The notes under the pieces: generated by a model
Told to the model about the DNA's origin: nothing
Databases searched by the model: none
Seen by the model: the letters and a program-made list of their open reading frames with translations, nothing else
Translations under genes and position numbers: made by a program
Shown: in pieces, positions 1 through 4,989 of the stretch
Position numbering within the stretch: the first letter of the stretch is position 1
Layout of the letters: every line of letters starts with the position of its first letter
Source: Rickettsiales bacterium
GTDB lineage: Bacteria > Pseudomonadota > Alphaproteobacteria > Rickettsiales > UBA3002
Direction: 5' to 3'
Assembly (NCBI GenBank): GCA_027489915.1
Contig: JAIXZB010000091.1
Coordinates: forward strand, 1-5,709
DNA: 5,709 nucleotides

Positions 1-11
1 CAACGCCTAAT

Positions 12-290
12 TTAACGCGTTACCGCACATGCAGTGTAGCCCGCTTTTTCAATCGCGGTTTTTAGTGCCTCATCACTGGGTGCATCGTTGATGTCCTTCA
101 GGGCGAGTGATGCTTTGTGTGCTTCCACTTCCACGGTGGCTTCCTTCACTTGCGGCAGTTGCTCAAGGCTGGCTTTCACCATCGAAGCGCAGGGTGCGCA
201 CGACATGCCGTGCACTTCCACGCTCATCATTTGCGCGTTGGCAGCCGCAGGCAACAAGGCGAGCGCTGCTATTATCCATACTGTTTTCAT
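12..290 (-). CDS. Exported heavy-metal-binding (HMA domain, MerP-like) protein
   Basis: This 92-residue protein is probably a periplasmic metal-binding or chaperone protein for copper, mercury or a similar soft metal. Residues 1-19 form a signal peptide: a Lys near the start, a hydrophobic stretch, then ANA|Q as a signal peptidase I site. The remainder is a single HMA fold carrying the family's GMSCAPC loop, with the metal-binding cysteines at C31 and C34. It is followed by the usual helix and strand pattern (LEQLPQVKEATVEVE) and the AGY near the C-terminus. An extra cysteine at C88 lies close to the C-terminus. The start is well supported: on the minus strand AGGAG (302 to 298) lies 7 nt before the ATG. 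The protein matches MerP in size and layout, but no merT, merA, copper ATPase or metal-responsive regulator is visible, so neither the metal nor a gene symbol can be assigned. It is divergent from yebC and functionally unrelated to the genes beside it. Confidence 0.88.
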   Translation of the reverse strand: MKTVWIIAALALLPAAANAQMMSVEVHGMSCAPCASMVKASLEQLPQVKEATVEVEAHKASLALKDINDAPSDEALKTAIEKAGYTACAVTR

Positions 291-312
291 TGATTCTCTC
301 CTTTTTCAGTAT

Positions 313-340
313 TTGCAAACTAGTGCATTTGCGCTAAAAA
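313..340 (+). promoter_or_regulatory. Candidate sigma-70-type promoter for the yebC-ruvCAB-tol run
   Basis: TTGCAA (313-318) and TAAAAA (335-340) are separated by 16 nt, and each matches 4 of 6 consensus bases. The transcript would begin near 347 and give a leader of about 25 nt before yebC. The divergent gap 291-371 must hold the promoters of both flanking genes, because yebC has no co-directional neighbour in the window. The gap also contains the palindrome TTTGCAAA (312-319) and two copies of ATTTGC (311-316 and 327-332). This is a weak consensus match picked by eye, and I could not find a convincing minus-strand promoter. Confidence 0.3.
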
Positions 341-371
341 GCAATCCATACTCATCCAAAGAAAGTGCGAT

Positions 372-1118
372 ATGGCAGGCCATAGTAAATTCAAAAACAT
401 CATGCGGCGCAAGGGCGCGCAAGACATCAAGCGCGGCAAAATCTTCACCAAAATCATCCGCGAAGTGCTGGTGGCCGCGCGTGGTGGCGCCGATATCGAG
501 ATGAACGCCAAGCTGCGCGCAGCCGTCATCAAAGCGCGGGTCGAGAATGTTCCCAAAGACCGCATTGAAGCCGCCATTGCCAAAGGCTCGGGTGCCAGCG
601 GCGGCGAAAATTACGAATCAGTGCGCTACGAAGGGTATGGGCCAAACGGCATTGCCGTGCTGATTGAAGCCCTCACCGATAACCGTAACCGCACCGCATC
701 CGAAATCCGTTCCTACTTCACCAAGTGCGGCGGCAATATGGGCGAAACAGGAAGCGTCAATTTCATGTTCGATCATGTGGCGCTCATCGAATATCCCGCC
801 TTGCAGATTGTCGAAGATGCTATGTTAGACGCAGCGATTGAAGCAGGAGCCGATAATTGCGAAAGCGATGAGGAACTGCACCACATCACCTGCGCCATAG
901 AAAACTTTGCACAAGTGCGCGACGCGCTCGTTGCTAAATTTGGCGATCCCAAAACAGCAACCCTCACCTGGTTTCCTAACATCACCACCCCTGCCAATGC
1001 CGCAACGGCAGAAAGCATGATGAAGCTTGTGGATTTACTAGAAGATTGCGATGATGTGCAGGAAGTATTCACCAACATTGAACTCGCCGATGATGCGGCA
1101 GAAAAATTGAGCGCCTAA
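372..1118 (+). CDS. yebC: YebC/PmpR family translation-associated or regulatory protein
   Basis: At 248 residues this is full length for the family (about 240-250). The N-terminus carries the diagnostic AGHSKFKNI, then RRKGAQD and RGKIFTK (residues 2-28). Many family members have Trp where F7 stands here. The central signature is EIRSYFTKCGGNMGETGSV (111-129), and the C-terminus has LLEDCDDVQEVFTN (222-235), the usual LE-x-x-DDVQ-x-V motif. Family members were long annotated as DNA-binding transcriptional regulators (PmpR); more recent work links them to relief of ribosome stalling at proline-rich stretches. Which role applies here cannot be told from sequence. The ATG at 372 gives the conserved MAGHSK start; only a weak purine-rich GAAAG (361-365) precedes it. 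Linkage to ruvC is common across bacteria, and its stop overlaps the ruvC start by one base (TAATG). Confidence 0.96.
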   Translation: MAGHSKFKNIMRRKGAQDIKRGKIFTKIIREVLVAARGGADIEMNAKLRAAVIKARVENVPKDRIEAAIAKGSGASGGENYESVRYEGYGPNGIAVLIEALTDNRNRTASEIRSYFTKCGGNMGETGSVNFMFDHVALIEYPALQIVEDAMLDAAIEAGADNCESDEELHHITCAIENFAQVRDALVAKFGDPKTATLTWFPNITTPANAATAESMMKLVDLLEDCDDVQEVFTNIELADDAAEKLSA

Positions 1119-1615
1119 TGCGCATTCTAGGCATCGACCCTGGCTTGGTTACCACTGGCTGGGGCGTTATTGAACAGCGTGGCAGCTCTCTTTCGTTTAT
1201 TGCATGCGGCACCATTAAAAGCAGTGCAAGTGATGCTCTTGCGGTTCGCCTGATGCAGCTTGCACGCGGCCTGCGCGAAGTGATTGAGCAGCATGCACCC
1301 ACCCACGCCGCTATTGAGGAAACGTTTGTGAACGTCAACGGTGCTTCCACCTTAAAGCTTGGTCAGGCGCGCGGTGCATTGCTGCTTACCTTGGCTGATA
1401 GCGGTATGGAAGTCGGTGAATATGCCCCGCGTCTTATCAAAAAAGCGATTGTGGGTGTCGGTCAGGCCGAAAAAAGCCAAGTAGCCATGATGGTGCAAAT
1501 GCTCCTTCCCGCCGCACGCGCAGCGCTTGCCACACAGAAAGCCGATGCATCGGATGCATTAGCGGTTGCCATTTGCCATGCGCATCATCACGCGCTAAAG
1601 CTAAAAGTCGGATAA
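1118..1615 (+). CDS. ruvC: Holliday junction resolvase RuvC
   Basis: RuvC is a homodimeric Mg-dependent endonuclease with an RNase H-like fold that makes symmetric nicks in Holliday junctions positioned by RuvAB. At 165 residues it matches the usual 160-175. The acidic active site is complete: D7 in ILGIDPGL, E67 in AAIEETF, and D143 and D146 in KADASDA, corresponding to D7, E66, D138 and D141 of the E. coli enzyme. The LKLGQARG segment (79-86) is also typical. The product should therefore be active. The start codon shares its A with the yebC stop and no ribosome-binding site is evident ahead of it, so it is probably translated by termination and re-initiation from yebC. It heads a contiguous ruvC-ruvA-ruvB set, so the whole resolvasome is encoded together. 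Confidence 0.97.
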   Translation: MRILGIDPGLVTTGWGVIEQRGSSLSFIACGTIKSSASDALAVRLMQLARGLREVIEQHAPTHAAIEETFVNVNGASTLKLGQARGALLLTLADSGMEVGEYAPRLIKKAIVGVGQAEKSQVAMMVQMLLPAARAALATQKADASDALAVAICHAHHHALKLKVG

Positions 1616-1620
1616 GGAGA
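1613..1620 (+). promoter_or_regulatory. ruvA ribosome-binding site fused to the ruvC stop codon
   Basis: TAAGGAGA contains the ruvC stop (TAA, 1613-1615). Its AGGAG core (1615-1619) lies 8 nt before the ruvA ATG at 1628, close to ideal spacing. It fixes the ruvA start. A ribosome terminating on ruvC would occupy this site, which suggests coupled synthesis of the two partners. Confidence 0.8.
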
Positions 1621-1627
1621 TTCGCAC

Positions 1628-2251
1628 ATGATAGGCAAATTGCGCGGCATTATAGATAGCAGCTCCGAAGACGGGCTTATCATCGATGTGAATGGTGTCG
1701 GCTACACTGTATTCGCCAGCGCCAAAACCTTATCACGCATGCCCGATATGGGGGGTGCTGCCACCTTGCTGATTGAAACCCATGTACGCGAAGACCATAT
1801 TCACCTCTACGGATTCGCCAGCGAATCCGAGCGCCAATGGTTCCGTATTCTCACCACCGTACAGGGCGTTGGGGTCAAAATGGCACTCGCTATTTTAGGC
1901 ATGTTCACGCCCGAAGAACTCATCCCGCTGATTGGTGCGCAGGATAAAAAATCACTCACCGCTGTCTCAGGTGTTGGGCCCAAATTGGCCGAACGCATTG
2001 TGACCGAACTCAAATCCACCGTCGCCAAAATGCCGATGGGAACTGTTGCCGCATTCACCCCTGCTGCCAGCAAAACAGTCACCAAGAAATCCGCAGCACC
2101 CAGCGTACAGGATGATGCAGTGTCTGCCCTCTCGCATCTGGGCTATAGCCGCATGGAAGCCTTCACCGCCGTTTCGCGCGCCCTGCAACAATCACCCGAT
2201 GCCGCGCTTGATACCGTCATCACCACCGCACTGCGCGAGCTTGCGGCATGA
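1628..2251 (+). CDS. ruvA: Holliday junction branch-migration subunit RuvA
   Basis: RuvA forms tetramers that hold the four-way junction in an open square and load the RuvB rings. This 207-residue protein has the three expected parts. Residues 1 to about 63 are an OB fold beginning MIGKLRGII and ending LYGF. Residues 70-140 hold two helix-hairpin-helix motifs (VQGVGVKMALAIL at 78-90 and VSGVGPKLAERI at 113-124). A flexible Ala/Ser/Lys/Pro-rich linker (about 138-160) leads to the RuvB-binding domain III (DDAVSALSHLGYSRMEA, 162-178). The acidic pin residues that separate strands at the crossover, E55 and D56 in VREDHIHLYGF, fall at the same positions as in the E. coli protein. It ends in ATGA, overlapping ruvB by 4 nt, which implies translational coupling with its motor partner. 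Confidence 0.97.
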   Translation: MIGKLRGIIDSSSEDGLIIDVNGVGYTVFASAKTLSRMPDMGGAATLLIETHVREDHIHLYGFASESERQWFRILTTVQGVGVKMALAILGMFTPEELIPLIGAQDKKSLTAVSGVGPKLAERIVTELKSTVAKMPMGTVAAFTPAASKTVTKKSAAPSVQDDAVSALSHLGYSRMEAFTAVSRALQQSPDAALDTVITTALRELAA

Positions 2252-3285
2252 AACCTGAACACTCCCCCCTCGCCCAAACGCTGCAGGAAGCTGAATCGCC
2301 CGATGCAGCACTGCGCCCTCAATTACTCGCCGATTTCACAGGCCAGCCACAAACCTGCGATAATCTGCGCGTATTCATTGCTGCTGCCAAATCGCGCGGC
2401 GATGTGCTCGATCACGTATTATTTTACGGCCCCCCCGGGCTTGGCAAAACCACACTCGCCCAAATTGTCGCGCGCGAGCTTGGCGCAGGGTTTCGCGCCA
2501 CTTCTGGCCCCCTGCTTACCAAAGCGGGTGATCTGGCCGCCATCCTCACTAACCTGCAAGCGGGGGATGTGTTGTTCATCGATGAAATCCACCGCCTGAA
2601 CGCAAATGTGGAAGAAGTGCTCTATCCCGCGATGGAAGATTTCAAGCTCGATTTAATCATCGGCGAAGGCCCCTCCGCGCGCACGGTGCGCATCGATTTG
2701 CCGCGCTTCACGCTCATAGGCGCCACCACACGCCTCGGGCTGCTCACCAATCCTTTGCGCGATAGATTCGGCATCCCGCTTAAACTCAATTTTTACTCCA
2801 TCGAGGAATTGCGCAAAGTCGTTGACCGCGCCTCAGCACTACTATCGCTAGCCTTAACTGCCGATGGCGCAAACGAAATCGCCAAACGCGCCCGCGGCAC
2901 CCCACGCATCGCCGTGCGGCTCCTAAGGCGTGTGCGCGATTTTGCCTTCGCCGATGGTGTCGAAAAAGTTGATGCCAAGGCCGCCGACCGCGCACTCACC
3001 CGCTTGGAAGTAGACGCCGCAGGGCTCGATGCATCCGACCACCGCTACTTACGTTTTATCGCCGAGCATTATAAAGGTGGGCCCGTGGGGGTCGAAACCA
3101 TTGCCGCCGCCTTATCTGAACAGCGCGATGCTATTGAAGAAACCATCGAGCCGTATCTGCTTCAAATTGGCTTTGTACAGCGTACCCCGCGTGGGCGTGT
3201 GCTCACCTCAGGGGCATTTTCCCATCTAGGAATGAAGCCCCCCGCCTCACTGCCCTCTTTATTCGATGTATTGGATAATGAGTAA
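2248..3285 (+). CDS. ruvB: Holliday junction branch-migration ATPase RuvB
   Basis: RuvB is an AAA+ hexameric motor that pumps DNA through the RuvA-bound junction. At 345 residues it is normal length (about 335-350). The motifs are intact: Walker A GPPGLGKTT (61-69, K67), Walker B LFIDEIHRL (109-117, D112 and E113), sensor 1 GATTR (158-162), the LRDRFG segment with the probable arginine finger R173 (170-175), and sensor 2 GTPRIA (217-222). The C-terminal winged-helix DNA-binding domain spans roughly 260-335 and includes the conserved GGPVG, EPYLLQIGF and RTPRGR elements. The ATG at 2248 overlaps the ruvA stop by 4 nt without a clear ribosome-binding site, so translation probably depends on ruvA. 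The stop overlaps ybgC by one base. A run of seven C (2430-2436) in the Walker A codons is a possible sequencing-error spot, but the frame is intact across it. Confidence 0.98.
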   Translation: MKPEHSPLAQTLQEAESPDAALRPQLLADFTGQPQTCDNLRVFIAAAKSRGDVLDHVLFYGPPGLGKTTLAQIVARELGAGFRATSGPLLTKAGDLAAILTNLQAGDVLFIDEIHRLNANVEEVLYPAMEDFKLDLIIGEGPSARTVRIDLPRFTLIGATTRLGLLTNPLRDRFGIPLKLNFYSIEELRKVVDRASALLSLALTADGANEIAKRARGTPRIAVRLLRRVRDFAFADGVEKVDAKAADRALTRLEVDAAGLDASDHRYLRFIAEHYKGGPVGVETIAAALSEQRDAIEETIEPYLLQIGFVQRTPRGRVLTSGAFSHLGMKPPASLPSLFDVLDNE

Positions 3286-3710
3286 TGTTTGATACCCCCT
3301 ACACCGAAGATAAAACCTTCCATTTCCCCACCCGCGTCTATTACGAAGACACAGACGCCGCGGGGGTGGTGTATTACGCCAACTACCTGAAATTTGCCGA
3401 ACGAGCCCGTACCGAGTGGCTGCGCAGCATAGGAATTGAGCAAAATAGCTTACTTGAGAAGCAGGGTATAGGGTTCGTGGTCGCACGCGCGACTGTGGCT
3501 TATAAGCGACCAGCACGGCTTGATGATGTGGTATGGGTGCAAACGCACTTGCAGCATATCAGCAAAGTCCGTATGAGTATGCGCCAAAGCCTCTACGTGA
3601 ATGATGTGTTGTGCGCGGAAATAGATGTGGAAATTGCGTGTGTGAACCGCGATTTTGCACTGCAAAAGCTCCCTGCTGCACTCCACACACAGTTCGCTGC
3701 GTGGCTTTAA
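3285..3710 (+). CDS. ybgC: Tol-Pal cluster acyl-CoA thioesterase YbgC (hot-dog fold)
   Basis: This 141-residue protein belongs to the 4-hydroxybenzoyl-CoA thioesterase-like hot-dog family. Its signature VYYEDTDAAGVVYYANYLKF (18-37) contains the catalytic aspartate D24, matching D18 of E. coli YbgC, and the following ERARTEWLR (39-47) is also diagnostic. The protein is cytoplasmic. YbgC is known to hydrolyse acyl-CoA thioesters and is almost always placed at the head of tol-pal operons; a link to phospholipid metabolism has been proposed, but its contribution to Tol function is unsettled. The start shares one base with the ruvB stop (TAATG). A weak GGA (3273-3275) lies 9 nt upstream, so re-initiation after ruvB is likely. 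This gene is the hinge between the recombination half and the envelope half of the operon. Confidence 0.96.
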   Translation: MFDTPYTEDKTFHFPTRVYYEDTDAAGVVYYANYLKFAERARTEWLRSIGIEQNSLLEKQGIGFVVARATVAYKRPARLDDVVWVQTHLQHISKVRMSMRQSLYVNDVLCAEIDVEIACVNRDFALQKLPAALHTQFAAWL

Positions 3711-3727
3711 GCTAACCCAACTTCCCT

Positions 3728-3733
3728 AGAGGA
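3728..3733 (+). promoter_or_regulatory. tolQ ribosome-binding site
   Basis: AGAGGA lies 4 nt before the ATG at 3738, within the 27-nt gap after ybgC (GAGG is 5 nt from the ATG). It supports the upstream tolQ start over the in-frame ATG at 3810, which has no purine-rich sequence at the right distance. Confidence 0.6.
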
Positions 3734-3737
3734 TTCC

Positions 3738-4511
3738 ATGACCGTCTCCACCGCCGTCACCCCTGTTGATGCCACTTCCCTTGCTGGCACCGTGTCATCT
3801 GCACCTGTCATGCATGACACCTCCTATATCGGCCTGATTATGAATGCCGAGCCTGCGGTGCTTGCCATTATGCTCATCCTGATTGGTATGTCGGTGCTTA
3901 CATGGGCCATTATCATCGAGAAATTCGGCGCGATGCGTTCGCTGGTGGAGCGCACCAACACGTTCGAGAACGAATTCTGGTCAGCCGATGCACTCGATAA
4001 ATTCTACGAGCGCGTGAAAAAGCGTAAAACCAAACACCCTATTTCGGTTATGTTTTCTGCCGCCATGGAAGAATGGCAGCGCAGCAAAGCGCAAGACCGC
4101 GTGGTGCCGCGTGGCACCTCAAGTAATGAACTGCAAGTGAGCACCAAAGAGCGCATCATGCAGATGATGACCGTTGCCCGCAACCGCGAGCTCGATAGGC
4201 TCGAGCGCGGGCTTGGCTTTCTTGCGACCGCTGGTGCGGCCTCGCCCTTCATCGGGTTGCTAGGTACCTGTATTGGTATCATGAACTCTTTCCGCGCGAT
4301 TGCAGGTTCGCAGAACACCTCGCTTGCGGTGGTCGCTCCTGGTATTGCCGAAGCGCTGCTTGCTACCTCGATTGGTCTGTTCGTCGCTATTCCAGCTGTG
4401 GTTGCCTATAACCGTTTCAACGGCGAAATAAACCGCCTTGCTGGTCGGATGGAAGATTTCGCTACCGAATTTGAAGCGCTGCTTTCGCGCCAAACCGATA
4501 CCAACCGCTAG
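3738..4511 (+). CDS. tolQ: Tol-Pal motor channel subunit TolQ
   Basis: TolQ is the ExbB/MotA-family inner-membrane subunit that, with TolR, uses the proton gradient to drive TolA. Three membrane segments are visible: about 38-60, about 159-182 and about 200-224. The last two contain the family-defining stretches SPFIGLLGTCIGIMNSF (169-185) and APGIAEALLATSIGLF (200-215). T177 and T210 match the conserved pore threonines of the family (counterparts of ExbB T148 and T181, aligned from memory). A large cytoplasmic loop separates segments 1 and 2. At 257 residues it is longer than the usual 225-240. The excess is a Ser/Thr/Val/Ala-rich N-terminus of about 25 residues before MHDTSYIGLI, which would lie in the periplasm. 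The chosen start has a ribosome-binding site; the alternative ATG at 3810 would give a family-typical length. Its stop codon lies inside the tolR ribosome-binding site. Confidence 0.96.
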   Translation: MTVSTAVTPVDATSLAGTVSSAPVMHDTSYIGLIMNAEPAVLAIMLILIGMSVLTWAIIIEKFGAMRSLVERTNTFENEFWSADALDKFYERVKKRKTKHPISVMFSAAMEEWQRSKAQDRVVPRGTSSNELQVSTKERIMQMMTVARNRELDRLERGLGFLATAGAASPFIGLLGTCIGIMNSFRAIAGSQNTSLAVVAPGIAEALLATSIGLFVAIPAVVAYNRFNGEINRLAGRMEDFATEFEALLSRQTDTNR

Positions 4512-4514
4512 GAG
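4509..4514 (+). promoter_or_regulatory. tolR ribosome-binding site fused to the tolQ stop codon
   Basis: TAGGAG includes the tolQ stop (TAG, 4509-4511). AGGAG (4510-4514) sits 6 nt before the tolR ATG at 4521. It fixes the tolR start over the nearby in-frame ATG at 4533 and suggests coupled synthesis of the two motor subunits. Confidence 0.8.
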
Positions 4515-4520
4515 CCAGTC

Positions 4521-4967
4521 ATGGGCGTTAAAATGGGTTCTGGTAAAGGCAGCCGCGCACGGCGTGGGCAGGGAAATTTTGATGATATCAACATGACCCC
4601 CTTCATCGATGTGATGTTGGTGCTGCTCATCGTATTCATGGTCGCAGCGCCGATGATGACTTCGGGCGTTACGGTCGATTTGCCGAAAACCAAATCCTCC
4701 GCTCTTCCTGGTAACGATGAGCCTCTCAACATTTCCATCAAAGCCGATGGCACAATTTACCTGCAGGAATCCGAAGTGAAGCTCGAAGAGTTGGGTGCAA
4801 AACTGCAAGCCATTTTGGGCGAAAAAACCGAAACCCGCATTTTTGTTCGCGGTGATAACAAAATCGATTACGGTCAAGTCATGCGCGCCATTGGCGAAGT
4901 GAATGCGGCAGGCTTCACCAAAGTCGCACTGCTCACCGATAACGCCACTGCCTCACCTAAGAAATAG
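4521..4967 (+). CDS. tolR: Tol-Pal motor subunit TolR (ExbD/TolR family)
   Basis: TolR pairs with TolQ in the proton-driven motor. The 148-residue protein has the canonical layout. A short basic cytoplasmic N-terminus (KGSRARRG, 9-16) is followed by DDINMTPFIDVMLVLLIVF (21-39), which holds the single membrane helix and the essential proton-carrying aspartate D30 (D23 in E. coli TolR). From about residue 46 onward it forms a periplasmic domain, with the VDLPK segment (52-56) and a folded C-terminal part ending KIDYGQVMRAIGEVNAAGFTKVALLTD in pattern (114-140). That domain is thought to contact peptidoglycan. Placement between tolQ and tolA, 9 nt and 10 nt away, favours TolR over its TonB-system paralogue ExbD. 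Nothing is missing or unusual. Confidence 0.96.
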   Translation: MGVKMGSGKGSRARRGQGNFDDINMTPFIDVMLVLLIVFMVAAPMMTSGVTVDLPKTKSSALPGNDEPLNISIKADGTIYLQESEVKLEELGAKLQAILGEKTETRIFVRGDNKIDYGQVMRAIGEVNAAGFTKVALLTDNATASPKK

Positions 4968-4974
4968 CACGCAA

Positions 4975-4989
4975 GACATGTTTAATGTC
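4975..4989 (+). promoter_or_regulatory. Small hairpin over the proposed tolA start codon
   Basis: GACAT (4975-4979) and ATGTC (4985-4989) can pair around the five-base loop GTTTA, and the ATG at 4978 lies partly within the stem. With only five pairs, three of them A-T, it is weak and may be chance. It matters because no ribosome-binding site precedes 4978, leaving the second in-frame ATG at 5005 as a real alternative. Confidence 0.25.

Noticed and set aside
1..11. Sequence left of the metal-binding gene
   Set aside because: Eleven bases are too few to identify a terminator or neighbouring gene.
272..280. TTATCCATA, one base from a DnaA box
   Set aside because: It is a single copy inside the coding region of the metal-binding protein, with no cluster of boxes or AT-rich unwinding region nearby.
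88..504. A 138-codon plus-strand open frame across the metal-binding gene and the start of yebC
   Set aside because: It runs antisense to the HMA gene and then out of frame through conserved yebC codons, and its Ser/Ala/Thr-rich sequence resembles no known family.
1544..1559. Tandem GATGCAT repeat near the end of ruvC
   Set aside because: It encodes the conserved D-A-S-D active-site segment (D143, D146) by reuse of the same codons and is explained by the protein.
2430..2436. Run of seven C within the ruvB Walker A codons, considered as a phase-variation or frameshift site
   Set aside because: It arises from Gly-Pro-Pro codons (GGC CCC CCC), the frame continues normally on both sides, and RuvB is not a phase-variable type of protein.
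3711..3737. Gap between ybgC and tolQ checked for a terminator or promoter
   Set aside because: No inverted repeat with a T-run and no credible -35/-10 pair fits in the 27 bases; only a ribosome-binding site is evident.
4260..4877. A 205-codon minus-strand open frame antisense to tolQ and tolR
   Set aside because: It lies fully opposite two well-identified genes, has no recognisable domain, and its composition follows the complement of their codons. It is a shadow frame.
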